In this document: in pieces, positions 24,803 to 33,069 of the stretch | Numbering within the stretch: the first letter of the stretch is position 1 | Layout of the letters: every line of letters starts with the position of its first letter | Source: Chloroflexota bacterium | GTDB lineage: Bacteria; Chloroflexota; UBA6077; JACCZL01 | DNA: 48,108 bases | NCBI GenBank assembly: GCA_020845495.1 | Contig: JADLFM010000193.1 | Coordinates: 1-48,108 of the forward strand | Direction of reading: 5' to 3' | The notes under the pieces: generated by a model | Databases searched by the model: none | Seen by the model: only the letters and a program-made list of their open reading frames with translations | Told to the model about the DNA's origin: nothing | Translations under genes and position numbers: made by a program

Positions 24803-25741
24803 TCAGGCGCGGCGGGCACGGGCGAACGCATCGCCGGTGATGAACACCGACGATGGCCACGCGGCCGGATCCTCGGTCGACAGGCCGACGAGTTCGACGA
24901 CCGGTGCGAACTGGCGGGGGTCATGCGGACGGTCGGCCGGCACCGTGATGCGGCCGACTGCCTCGTCGATCTGGGCCGCGAGCGTCGCGCTCTCGTCGAG
25001 CATCGTCGCCACCGCCTGACCATCGAGGACGTTCGGCCGGACAGCGCCATCCAGGCCGCCAAAGCGGTGCCCCATGTACAGCCGCTGGGGCCGTACGTCG
25101 TCGGCAAGCCGCCGCATGCTGGCCCGGTACTCCTTCGGGTATTCGATGAGCGGGAAACTGGCGTGAGCGCCTCGCCCCTGCACCGAGTCGCCGGTGAACG
25201 CCCAATCTGGGCCTTCGAGCAGGAACGTGACCGAGCCCGGCGAGTGGCCCGGCGTGTGGACCGTGGTCATAACCACCCCACCGCCGAGGTCGATGCGGTC
25301 GCCGTCGGTCAGTGCGCGATCGGCGCCAAGCTCGCCGGACAGGTTCTCGAGCAGGAGGGCGTCGTGTGCGGCGTAGCCAGCCGGGTCGTCGACGAAGCGG
25401 AAGCGCACGCCCTGGTAGCCGCGAATGTGCGAGCGCGGATCGGCGAGCAACTCGGCATCGGCCGGGTGGAGAGCGATCTGGACGTCGCCGTGTGCGCGCT
25501 CTTTGGCCGTCTGCGCACCGCCGATGTGGTCCCAGTGACCGTGCGTCGCCAGGATCCAGCGCACGTCGCTTAGCTGAAGCCCGGCCGCCGCAAGGGCCGG
25601 CTCGATCGCGCCGGCCGGCGAGCCGGCGACGCCGACGTCGATCAGGGCTGGCTGCGGCGCGTCGACGTAGTAGACGTAGATGATGCTGCCGCTCGGGCCG
25701 AACGGGCAGGGGATCGGGATGATCCGGACGGGCTCGGGCAC
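24803..25741 (-). CDS. MBL-fold metallo-hydrolase
   Basis: A 312-aa metallo-beta-lactamase superfamily hydrolase. The GTG at 25741 is favoured by GGAGGAG seven bases upstream. Metal ligands are visible: ILATHGHWDHIGG (HxHxDH), TVHTPGHSPGSVTFLLEG (third His), FTGDSVQGRG (bridging Asp) and LYMGHRFGG (last His). The insert GYAAHDALLLENLSGELGAD suggests an extra helical segment as in the glyoxalase-II-like group. The natural substrate is unknown. It lies 188 bases upstream of the glutaredoxin-PDZ gene on the same strand and could be cotranscribed. Confidence 0.9.
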   Translation of the reverse strand: MPEPVRIIPIPCPFGPSGSIIYVYYVDAPQPALIDVGVAGSPAGAIEPALAAAGLQLSDVRWILATHGHWDHIGGAQTAKERAHGDVQIALHPADAELLADPRSHIRGYQGVRFRFVDDPAGYAAHDALLLENLSGELGADRALTDGDRIDLGGGVVMTTVHTPGHSPGSVTFLLEGPDWAFTGDSVQGRGAHASFPLIEYPKEYRASMRRLADDVRPQRLYMGHRFGGLDGAVRPNVLDGQAVATMLDESATLAAQIDEAVGRITVPADRPHDPRQFAPVVELVGLSTEDPAAWPSSVFITGDAFARARRA

Positions 25742-25873
25742 GGCGCTCTCCTCCGCTCGGGTCGGCCGCTCCGGGCGGCCGCGAGCCGAGGGGAGTATGG
25801 CCCGGCCGTCGCCGTCATGCCAGGGCGACGGCCAGATAGCGGCGTCGAGCACTGCCAACTGCCAGAGGCGGCG

Positions 25874-26248
25874 TCAGGAGGGCGGTGGGCGGCGTCCTGG
25901 ATTCGGGCGGATCTCGACCCACTGCCGTTCTCTGAGCGGGAGGCCGGCTCGCCGGCGGATCACCTGCTCGCGGACGTAGGCCGGTGTCGGAACGTACGGC
26001 AGGCCAGCCCAGGCCGGCCCGACGCTCGGTTCCAGGATCTCGCCGCCGGCCAGCCACACCTCCGCCTCAGCGGACAGGTCGGTCTGCGCGCCCTGCCGCA
26101 GCCAGCCCGGCCGCAGCGCCCACTGTCCGACCGTCTGAGCACGGCCAGCCGTCCAGACGCGCCCTTCATGCTCGATCTCGCGCTCGCCGAGCACCGTCAC
26201 GCCATCGAGGTCGAATGGAAAGAGGTCGGGCTTCATCATCGGAGTCAT
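25874..26248 (-). CDS. Hypothetical protein
   Basis: About 124 aa from ATG 26248 (MTPMMKPDLFPFDLDGVTVL); a GTG at 26317 would lengthen it. It has regular beta-like segments (GVTVLGEREIEHEGRVWTAG, DLSAEAEVWLAGGEIL) and a Pro-rich C-terminus (LPYVPTPAYVREQVIRRRAG). No membrane segment, no known motif. No clear ribosome site supports either start. The composition is protein-like and distinct from shadow frames; family unknown. Confidence 0.5.
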   Translation of the reverse strand: MTPMMKPDLFPFDLDGVTVLGEREIEHEGRVWTAGRAQTVGQWALRPGWLRQGAQTDLSAEAEVWLAGGEILEPSVGPAWAGLPYVPTPAYVREQVIRRRAGLPLRERQWVEIRPNPGRRPPPS

Positions 26249-26297
26249 GTCAGAGCAGAGGCCAGCGTCGACGCTCAGACGGTATCCAGTCCAGATG

Positions 26298-26552
26298 CTA
26301 CGTCCGGACCATACCACAGGCCGCCCCGATCCGTCGTTCGAACCAGGCGCGAAGGCGCGACTCGCTCCATCCGGGTGCAGCAGATCTGGGATCGTCGCGC
26401 GTCCCGGCTACTGCGTCGGGAGCTTTCATGCCATGATTCAGGTCGGGCCGAGGCGCTCGGACGCCGGTCAGTCTGAGCGATTCGGCTCGGGCAACTCGCC
26501 GCTGGTACGCACAGTCCCGGCACATCGCCCTCGCGCGGCGAGCCTCCGTCAT
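26298..26552 (-). CDS. Possible small hypothetical protein
   Basis: An 84-aa frame, MTEARRARAMCRDCAYQRRV onward, ending ARFERR-like basic sequence (SRLRAWFERRIGAACGMV). It contains a single CxxC (MCRDCAYQRR). It lies directly upstream of the previous gene on the same strand, and an AT-rich patch upstream could be its promoter. The case is weak: no good ribosome site and Arg-rich composition. Confidence 0.3.
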   Translation of the reverse strand: MTEARRARAMCRDCAYQRRVARAESLRLTGVRAPRPDLNHGMKAPDAVAGTRDDPRSAAPGWSESRLRAWFERRIGAACGMVRT

Positions 26553-26672
26553 GTAAGCTTCGACGACACTGGCTATGGCCGGTCCGTGCACGGTCCGCTG
26601 ATTGCGCCATTTTGCAAAAAATAGGCACAGAAGCAGCAAAGATATGGCAGATCATGACGATTGAATCCGGAG

Positions 26673-27089
26673 ATGATTCTGTGCAATATTGGGATGAGCT
26701 TTGCCGTTGCCGTTCAGTTCATGACGTCACGTTCTCTTCAACTGATTCAGTCCTGCCTCGCCCCCCACGTCGATGCCGCTGGCTTCGTGCTGGTCGACCC
26801 TGCTGACGAAACGGCAGGGGTCGTGCAGCTAGAGTACCGCGCGACGACGTCAGGCCGCCTGCTCGTGCTGGGCCTGTACCATGTCCTGAGCGAACGTACG
26901 ATCGCCGCCGAGTTGTGGGATCCGGACCTTTTGACCCGCCCCCTCGACATGCTGGTCGTCGACGACATCGCCCTCCGGCGCCGGGTCTGGGATCTGACTG
27001 GTCCGGACCTATCGCCCGATACTGCCAGGGAAATCGTTGACGAGATCCTGTCCTGGCTCGATGCCGCCGCCCGCCAGGATGTCGACTAG
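26673..27089 (+). CDS. Hypothetical protein, acidic alpha/beta
   Basis: Up to 138 aa; the convincing part begins at MTSRSLQLIQSCLAPHVDAA (ATG 26721), with ATGs at 26673 and 26694 also possible. Features: GFVLVDPADETAGVVQLEYR, TSGRLLVLGLYHVLSERTIA, AELWDPDLLTRPLDMLVVDD and SPDTAREIVDEILSWLDAAA. It looks like a cytosolic single-domain protein. Family not recognised. The AT-rich segment at about 26605-26690 (gccattttgcaaaaaatagg) is probably its promoter. Confidence 0.6.
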   Translation: MILCNIGMSFAVAVQFMTSRSLQLIQSCLAPHVDAAGFVLVDPADETAGVVQLEYRATTSGRLLVLGLYHVLSERTIAAELWDPDLLTRPLDMLVVDDIALRRRVWDLTGPDLSPDTAREIVDEILSWLDAAARQDVD

Positions 27090-27168
27090 CTGGCTGCTAC
27101 CAGGGCTTCGCTACGCCGCCGGGTCACAGCCAGCGTATCACACCTCCATCTTGACATTCGAGATGGCC

Positions 27169-27262
27169 GAGTCTTGCCGGATGCTCGTGAGTCCTGCCCC
27201 CTGCAAGTGGACCGCCGCGGTCGGGGTCCAGGTGGTCGCCTGAGTCTTGCCGAATGCTCGTG
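27169..27262 (+). repeat. Imperfect 21-bp direct repeat, 73 apart
   Basis: GAGTCTTGCCGGATGCTCGTG at 27169-27189 recurs as GAGTCTTGCCGAATGCTCGTG at 27242-27262 with one mismatch, in the untranslated region before the solo LuxR HTH gene. Could be paired regulator sites or a duplication remnant. Confidence 0.7.
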
Positions 27263-27388
27263 CGACCTGCTCCCCGCCGTGCCGCCGTGTGCGATTGTTG
27301 ACTCCTGTGCACATGATCTGTACGATGAGCGAGGTCATCCTGCCCGTGCGCCGCATACTCGAATGGGGATCCAGGCGGGACGTGTCCC

Positions 27389-27607
27389 ATGTCGCTGTCG
27401 GACGTCGAGTGCCTCGTGCTGCGTATCCTGGCCAGGGGCGTGCCGGCCGCCGAGTGTGCGCGAGTGCTCGACACCGACGTCCGCGCGGTGTATCGGCACC
27501 AGGCGAGCGCGATGAAGGCGCTCGGGGCGCGCTCCAAGCTCGAAGCGATCCTCGCCGCGGCTGAACGTGGCCTGATCGAACTACCGCCACCCCGTGCGGG
27601 TGTGTGA
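27389..27607 (+). CDS. Solo LuxR-type HTH protein
   Basis: A 72-aa protein that is just a GerE/LuxR helix-turn-helix: LSDVECLVLRILARGVPAAE, ARVLDTDVRAVYRHQASAMK, ALGARSKLEAILAAAERGLI. No receiver or ligand domain precedes it; upstream codons in the frame have no start. The canonical 'TVxxHxxNIxxKL' recognition segment is replaced by AVYRHQASAMKAL. It lies between the duplicated 21-mers and the convergent debranching enzyme gene. It may be a minimal regulator or a remnant. Confidence 0.65.
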   Translation: MSLSDVECLVLRILARGVPAAECARVLDTDVRAVYRHQASAMKALGARSKLEAILAAAERGLIELPPPRAGV

Positions 27608-27739
27608 CCGGCGTCAGGTGGTCGTGCGTGACGGCTGGCCGGCTCAGCGCAGACCATAGTCCAAGGGCGCAGAGGGCGCGTGGCTGGTTTCGTTGGCGGT
27701 TGGCTGGGCAGGATGCACCGGATCCGCCGTGACGACGCG

Positions 27740-27779
27740 TCGGCGCTCAGGCATCGGCGCTCAGGCATCGGCGCTCAGG
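27740..27779. repeat. 14-bp tandem repeat x3 at the end of the debranching gene
   Basis: TCGGCGCTCAGG recurs at 27740-27751, 27754-27765 and 27768-27779 with period 14. The third copy contains the stop codon of the minus-strand glycosidase (27775-27777), so expansion of the array changes only the 3' untranslated end. Confidence 0.85.
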
Positions 27780-29298
27780 CGAGGGTAGCGATACCGCGCC
27801 GACGGAGGATCCGCCAGACGCGCGTTGCCGTCCAACCCTGATTCGGTTGGGGCGGCTGCTCCAGCCGATTGAGCGCACCGTCCTCCAGGCTGTCGATGGT
27901 CGTGACGTTCACCGCGATACTGCCGTCCTCCTCGCCTCGGAAGAACTCCGGGAAGCCGCCCACCATCGCGCAGCCGAGCAGAATCCGGGCCTCGAGGTCG
28001 TCAGCCGCCGCCTCCGCACCGTGACGGCGGAAGCCATCCGCGATGATCCCGGTATCCATCGGCCAGGTCGAGCCGTTGTGGTACGCCCCGGCGCGGAACC
28101 GCGCGGCGCCCAGGGCACGAGTGCGGACGCCGGCCCCTGCCAGCATGTCCGCTGCCTGAAGCCGCCCGATGAGCCGTCCGCGAATCTCGGCCACGTCGTC
28201 GCCGTCGAGCAAGCGGCTGGCCAGCAGGTGCCCGGCGCTCGACGAGACGAGCCGCGCTGCCCGCCCGCCGTCGCCCGGCCCGAACGTCAGCGCCAGCGCG
28301 AAGGTGTCCAGGTCCGGCTGCCAGAAGCGTTCAACGGTCTGGGTGCGCAGCACGGCGGCGCGCGCACGTAGCGCGGCTGGCCACAGCGCGCGACGCCCGC
28401 CCTCCGCCCTCCCGTGGCGCTTCGCTGCGCCCCGGCCCGTCGCCACCCGACCTTCGCTTCCCTGGAGGTGCATGTGGTGGGCCCGGGCGGTGTCCTGGTC
28501 AATCAAGTCCGCGGCGGCCAGCAACGCATCGTAGGCGTAGCCCTGGACGGCCACCGGCGCGTACGGGTGCGCGGCATCGAAGAGCGTCCCGTCCTCGTGG
28601 TAGTAGGAGTCGGCCGAATCCTCCCAGACCTGATTCGCGATGCCGTGCGGGTCGGAGCGGCGCACCCAGAGAAAGCCGGCGGCGGCGGCGGCGTCGAGCC
28701 GCCCGACGAGCCAACTGACGGCGGCGGTCAGGCTGTCCCGGAGAGTGATGGTCCGCCCTCGGCGATCCACGAGCGGCTCGTGCAAGATCGCGTTGCCCTG
28801 CGTGGCGCAGTACGCGGCCAGGAGGGCGATCCAGCGGGGCGTGCTGTCGACGGCGCCGTAGTACGGGAAGTCCCAGTGATGGGAGAGCTTCAGCAGGTGT
28901 AGGTCATGGGTCTGCCGATGCTCGTGGAGGATGCGACCTGGCTCCTCGTCGGCGCGAGGGTTGCGCCTGACGCCCTGGAGCCGCGCCAGCTCCAGAATGG
29001 TCGCCCGCGCGACCGCCGGGAAATCGTCGAGCAGGTCGAACGCTATCTGGATGGAATCGCGTCCGAACAGACAGTGGAACAGGCTCGTGGCGCCGGCTGA
29101 GGCGACCAGCGGTCCGTTCTGGCCGAGGTGGCCGAGCCAGTCGACCCGTCCGAGGTCGCACAAGACCTCGACCAGCGCGGCGAGGTCGATGCCCGGTTCA
29201 TCGTCGGCCGGGCGCAGGCAGGGGATGGTACGGGGGGAGACCCGAACAGACACAGAACCATCCAGAGAAGTAAGAGTCCTGAGAACGGGAACCGCCAC
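27775..29298 (-). CDS. Amylo-alpha-1,6-glucosidase-type glycoside hydrolase
   Basis: A 507-aa (alpha/alpha)6-barrel glycosidase of the glycogen-debranching C-terminal type. Family landmarks: SLFHCLFGRDSIQIAFDLLD, DFPYYGAVDSTPRWIALLAA, IANQVWEDSADSYYHEDGTL, VAVQGYAYDALLAAADLI and AGAYHNGSTWPMDTGIIADG with acidic residues in the expected places. The usual N-terminal beta-sandwich is missing: the barrel begins about 35 residues in, so it is shorter than full GDEs. It probably releases alpha-1,6 branches or trims a storage or surface glucan. The GTG at 29298 is the first start; its ribosome site is weak. Confidence 0.8.
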   Translation of the reverse strand: MAVPVLRTLTSLDGSVSVRVSPRTIPCLRPADDEPGIDLAALVEVLCDLGRVDWLGHLGQNGPLVASAGATSLFHCLFGRDSIQIAFDLLDDFPAVARATILELARLQGVRRNPRADEEPGRILHEHRQTHDLHLLKLSHHWDFPYYGAVDSTPRWIALLAAYCATQGNAILHEPLVDRRGRTITLRDSLTAAVSWLVGRLDAAAAAGFLWVRRSDPHGIANQVWEDSADSYYHEDGTLFDAAHPYAPVAVQGYAYDALLAAADLIDQDTARAHHMHLQGSEGRVATGRGAAKRHGRAEGGRRALWPAALRARAAVLRTQTVERFWQPDLDTFALALTFGPGDGGRAARLVSSSAGHLLASRLLDGDDVAEIRGRLIGRLQAADMLAGAGVRTRALGAARFRAGAYHNGSTWPMDTGIIADGFRRHGAEAAADDLEARILLGCAMVGGFPEFFRGEEDGSIAVNVTTIDSLEDGALNRLEQPPQPNQGWTATRVWRILRRRGIATLA

Positions 29299-29807
29299 GG
29301 GATGAGAGCCCTTCTCGAGTAGGAAGCGTCAGGGACGTACCTGGCACGACTGTGTGAGGCGTGACGCATGGGGGAACGACTGTAGGGGGGAACGGCGCTG
29401 CATTGTACGTGGGGACGGCCTGCGCGAGGAGCTTCGCGACCGCCGTTTCCGGCCGGTTCGCGCACATCGCCCGCACGGCTACGGCCACATCGCCGCCTCT
29501 GCCTTTGAGGCTGCCGAAGCGCCCTACTACGGGTCGAGCGTCCACCGCGCTGGCGCGCAGGGCCAGCGCGTGAATGCGCTGAAACGCCCGCGCGACCGAC
29601 TGCGTACTGAGCCGATCGCGCCGAGGGTTGTATCTGAATTTTACAGAATGGCACGCAACGTGCAACCGCTCTGGTACCCAGGATTGACTGGCGCTTGCGT
29701 CTCCAACGAGGGAGCGCTCCCTGGCGTACGGCCGTGGCCGTCACTACAATCGGTCAGTGGCCTCTTCCCCGGCGTTGCGGAGGAGCCCCCACCGAGTGGA
29801 GGCACTG
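29299..29807. other. Divergent intergenic region, no gene seen
   Basis: Roughly 510 bases between the - strand glycosidase and the + strand GT4 gene. Open frames on both strands give low-complexity translations with no domain. gggggaacgactgtaggggggaacgg at 29373-29398 is a short imperfect duplication. The AT-rich stretch ttgtatctgaattttacagaat at about 29629-29650 is the best promoter candidate, orientation undecided. Confidence 0.45.
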
Positions 29808-31169
29808 ATGCGGATCGCCCAGGTTGCTCCACCCTATGAGTCCGTGCCGCCGGCGCGTTACGGCGGCACCGAGCGTATCGTTTCACTCCTTACCGAAGAA
29901 CTTGTTCGGCGCGGTCACGACGTCACACTGTTCGCGAGCGGTGATTCGACGACCACCGCTCGACTGATCCCGACTGTCGACACCGCGCTCTGGCGTCAGG
30001 ACGAGGTCCGCGACGATCTCCCGTATTGGGCGATCACGCTTGGCGAGGTGTACCGCCGAGCGCGGCACGGTGAATTCGACGTCGTCCATTCACACATGGA
30101 CTTCCACGCCTTTCCCTGCGCGTCGCTCGTCGACACTCCCACGGTCACGACCCTGCACGGCCGGTTGGACCTGCCGGATCTGGCGCGCATCTTCGCGCGC
30201 TTTCCCGAGCAAGGGGTGGTCTCGATTTCGGATAGTCAGCGCTGGCCCTTGCCGTGGGCGACCTGGCTCGGGACGGTCTACAACGCCGTCGACGTCGAGG
30301 CCTTGCCGTTCAACGACACGGGCGGGGGGTATCTTGCCTTCTGCGGCCGGATCTCACCGGAGAAGCGGCTCGACGCGGCAATCCGCATCGCCCGAGCGGC
30401 CGGGCTGCCGCTGAAGGTCGCCGCCCGGATGCCGATCAAGGACACCCGCCGACCGGACGTCCAGCGCGACTGGGAGTACTACGAGGATGCCATCAAGCCC
30501 TTGCTGCGGGAGTCGGACGTGGAACTTCTCGGCGAGATCGGCGATGCAGAGAAGCCGGCGCTGTACGGCAACGCCCTGGCGGTCCTGTTTCCCATCGATT
30601 GGCCGGAACCTTTCGGGCTCGTGATGGCCGAGTCGCTCGCCTGTGGAACGCCGGTCATCGCTCGGCGCCGGGGGTCGGTGCCCGAGGTTCTGCGCCACGG
30701 CGACACCGGCCTGATCGGCGAGACTGACGACGAGTTGACGGCGTTCTGCGCCCAGATTTCTGCGCTCGACCGAGCGGCCTGCCGTGCCGAAGCCGAGCGC
30801 CGCTTCTCACCGGCCGCGATGGCCGATGGCTACGAGGCGGCGTACGACAAGGCCATCCATCAGGCGCAGCGACGAAGCACGCTCTACTTCGGTCCCGCGA
30901 ACCGTCAGTACCTGGCAGCCGACGACCTCTCGGAGCTCACGGCCAGCGACGTGATTGGGACGGTCGGAGCCTTCCAGGTCGCGGAGGTGCTCGAGACGGC
31001 AGATGCGCTTCTGGCTGGCGGTACGGCCGAGTCATCGGACGTCGTCGAGTCGGACGGGGTGCGTGAGAGTGGGAATGCGCTCGACGCCTCGGCCGATGGG
31101 AGTACGCCAATCACGCCCAGCCCGCGTGGCGACGATCCCAACGATCGGAGCGCCGCCGCCTCCAGTTGA
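29808..31169 (+). CDS. Glycosyltransferase family 4 protein with long C-terminal tail
   Basis: A 453-aa GT-B enzyme. ATG 29808 has GGAGG six bases upstream. N-terminal domain: MRIAQVAPPYESVPPARYGG, TERIVSLLTEELVRRGHDVT, FDVVHSHMDFHAFP. C-terminal domain: YLAFCGRISPEKRLDAAIRI, then VLFPIDWPEPFGLVMAESLA and CGTPVIARRRGSVPEVLRHG, the classic E-x7-E region. This subgroup, with 'PPxYGGTE' at the start, is common in bacterial GT4 proteins; some make sucrose-like or trehalose-like sugars or glycolipids. The last 90 residues are Asp/Ser-rich and disordered. Donor unknown. The nearby debranching glycosidase hints at glucan metabolism. Confidence 0.88.
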   Translation: MRIAQVAPPYESVPPARYGGTERIVSLLTEELVRRGHDVTLFASGDSTTTARLIPTVDTALWRQDEVRDDLPYWAITLGEVYRRARHGEFDVVHSHMDFHAFPCASLVDTPTVTTLHGRLDLPDLARIFARFPEQGVVSISDSQRWPLPWATWLGTVYNAVDVEALPFNDTGGGYLAFCGRISPEKRLDAAIRIARAAGLPLKVAARMPIKDTRRPDVQRDWEYYEDAIKPLLRESDVELLGEIGDAEKPALYGNALAVLFPIDWPEPFGLVMAESLACGTPVIARRRGSVPEVLRHGDTGLIGETDDELTAFCAQISALDRAACRAEAERRFSPAAMADGYEAAYDKAIHQAQRRSTLYFGPANRQYLAADDLSELTASDVIGTVGAFQVAEVLETADALLAGGTAESSDVVESDGVRESGNALDASADGSTPITPSPRGDDPNDRSAAASS

Positions 31170-31355
31170 GACCGGACTGGGAGACTCGGGGCGCGTGCGG
31201 ACCCAGGCTGTGAGATCGTGGGCATGTGGGGGCCAGTCTGCCCATGCCCAGGTGTGGGCACGTTTTCTGCCCCATCGGCCGGACTTCGGGCACGCTTCGG
31301 CCTGCCCGACACGTGACCTGACACATGGCCTGAGATGAGACGCGGAGGCCGGACG

Positions 31356-32363
31356 GTGCAACCCAACAACGATCGCGAGCGAACGTCGTGGCGCCACGAT
31401 GATGACCGTGGCCACGAGCACCCGGACACACCCTACACCCGGGACAGCGTGCGGTATGACGAGCAGCAGCGGACCAGCGACCGTTTCGACAGCGACGCGT
31501 TCGCGCGGAGCAGGTTCGGGTATGGCGCGGCCCGAACCGATCTGCGCACGCGCGAGCCAGGCGCGAGCGGCCAGCGAACGAGCGATCGGAATTCTGACGG
31601 AGATGTGGACGAGCGGCCGGCTCGACGTCAGCCCTACGGCTATCGTGATGAGTCATACGGCGAGAGCGTGCAGCGGGATTACCTGGGTGAGATGGCTCCC
31701 GCACCTGACGCGACCGACCTCGGACCGGATCCCCGAGGCATGCACTCACAACAGCCCCGGCCCGAGCGGCAACACCAGGGCCAACAGTGGCAGGAGCCAT
31801 CCGTCGGGCGCGGACAGCACGCCGGGCGAGGGCCGCGCAACTATCACCGCTCCGACACCCGCGTCCGCGAGGATGTCTGCGATCGGCTCTACCATCACAG
31901 CGGCATCGACGCGAGCGACGTCGACGTCACCGTCAACGACGGCGAGGTTACCTTGCGTGGCAGCGTCGAAACGCGCCAGATGCGTTGGCTGGCCGATGAG
32001 GTGGCGGCGCTCACCACTGGCGTGCGCGACGTCATGAACCAGCTCCATGTGCGCAGGCGCGGCGCTGGGCACTCCGGCGCCGCCGTGCTAGACAGCGCGC
32101 GCCGAGCGTCCAGCGCGGGCCACGTCCACTCGCAGGTCCACGAGCACATGGAGGTGGTCGCGACCGACGGCGAAGGCATCGGCACGATCGACGCGGTCCA
32201 GCAGCAGGGCTTCGTGGTCAGCAGGCCGGCCCGCACGACCATCCGTGTGCCATTCGACGCGATCGAGGCCGTGGACGGCGACCGGGTCATGCTCTCGTGG
32301 CGCGCCGATCAGGTCGACGCCCAGGCCTGGCCGGTGCTGCGTACCGGCCTCCGTTCCTCCTGA
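31356..32363 (+). CDS. BON-DUF2171 protein with disordered N-terminus
   Basis: 335 aa. GTG 31356 is preferred over ATG 31335 because GGAGG lies seven bases upstream. Residues 1-165 are an extremely hydrophilic Arg/Asp/Gln/Ser-rich region (SDRFDSDAFARSRFGYGAAR). A BON domain follows (VREDVCDRLYHHSGIDASDV, DVTVNDGEVTLRGSVETRQM, VRDVMNQLHVRR). The C-terminus matches DUF2171/PRC-barrel-like sequence (VHEHMEVVATDGEGIGTIDA, FDAIEAVDGDRVMLSW). No signal peptide. BON proteins bind phospholipid or other surfaces and are often stress-related. Function here is inferred only. Confidence 0.8.
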   Translation: MQPNNDRERTSWRHDDDRGHEHPDTPYTRDSVRYDEQQRTSDRFDSDAFARSRFGYGAARTDLRTREPGASGQRTSDRNSDGDVDERPARRQPYGYRDESYGESVQRDYLGEMAPAPDATDLGPDPRGMHSQQPRPERQHQGQQWQEPSVGRGQHAGRGPRNYHRSDTRVREDVCDRLYHHSGIDASDVDVTVNDGEVTLRGSVETRQMRWLADEVAALTTGVRDVMNQLHVRRRGAGHSGAAVLDSARRASSAGHVHSQVHEHMEVVATDGEGIGTIDAVQQQGFVVSRPARTTIRVPFDAIEAVDGDRVMLSWRADQVDAQAWPVLRTGLRSS

Positions 32364-32384
32364 TACCTAGTCCGTCACACTTTA

Positions 32385-32414
32385 GCCCCCGGCCGCCGTG
32401 CGGCGGCCGGGGGC
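32385..32414. terminator. Bidirectional terminator-like hairpin
   Basis: GCCCCCGGCCGCC-gtgc-GGCGGCCGGGGGC: 13 perfect pairs with a four-base loop, 21 bases after the BON gene stop and 31 before the convergent gene's stop. 'cacttta' precedes it, giving a short A/T flank for the minus direction. Confidence 0.75.
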
Positions 32415-32444
32415 TGTCTCGCCTCCGAGCCCCACCGGACGCGG

Positions 32445-32756
32445 CTACCTGCGTGTGCGGATGTTGCTAAGCTTTATCGCCTTGGGGGGCAGTGGCTGCG
32501 GGTTCAGCATCTGAGCGCCCCCTGGCGGGAGCGGCTGGGGGTTCAGCATCTGAGCGCTGCCCGGCGTCTGGAACCGAGTCGTCGGCGTCTGGGTCAGCCC
32601 CTGGGTCACGTTCGTGGTTTCGGCCGCGAACGCTGCGCCAGCCGGCCCGAACGTCGCGGCGCCAACCGTAACTGCCAACGCGCCGAGGATGACGGCCCGC
32701 CGCGTGATGCGTCCCATCAGCCCGCCCTCGTGGCGAGCTCCACTCGTGGTGCTCAT
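32445..32756 (-). CDS. Tat-type exported protein with LNPQPLPP repeats
   Basis: 103 aa. ATG 32756 follows AAGGAG with a seven-base spacer. A Tat-like signal, MGRITRRAVILGALAVTVGA, ends at a probable AFA|AE signal peptidase site. The mature part is about 55 residues and carries two copies of QMLNPQPLPPGG/K-like sequence (SAQMLNPQPLPPGGAQMLNP QPLPPK in all), then KAIKLSNIRTRR. The 'LNPQPLPP' motif recurs in secreted or cell-surface proteins of several bacterial phyla as I recall, with no known function. A DNA direct repeat (ggttcagcatctgagcgc, twice) encodes the duplication. Confidence 0.75.
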   Translation of the reverse strand: MSTTSGARHEGGLMGRITRRAVILGALAVTVGAATFGPAGAAFAAETTNVTQGLTQTPTTRFQTPGSAQMLNPQPLPPGGAQMLNPQPLPPKAIKLSNIRTRR

Positions 32757-33069
32757 TCCGTACTCCTTGCCTACCAGTGGTGGTGTCGTATCTGACCTGA
32801 GCTCAGCATACGCGGACGCAGCCTGGCGCTCCGTCAACCGGGTGACAGGAGCGCTGTTACCGCCGGAACACGCGAGCGGCCGCCAGAGCTATCGTCTACG
32901 GCGGCGCTGGCACACTCCATGCGTCCTCCCGATCGTGCTGCCGATCGAGCGCGACGCCTGGAGCGAGTGCGACACCTCGGCGCCGGCTATCGTGGTGCAG
33001 AGCCTCGCGCACGGCGACGTCGGCGAAGGTAGATCGCACCGATAGGGTGCATGTTTATGCGAGGGAACG

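Noticed and set aside
24109..25107. 332-aa minus frame covering the glutaredoxin and part of the MBL gene
   Set aside because: It is a different frame from both genes, has no domain and is Arg/Ser-rich.
27124..27768. 214-aa minus-strand frame next to the debranching gene
   Set aside because: It overlaps the solo HTH and the repeats, and its Arg/Pro/Ser-rich translation has no domain.
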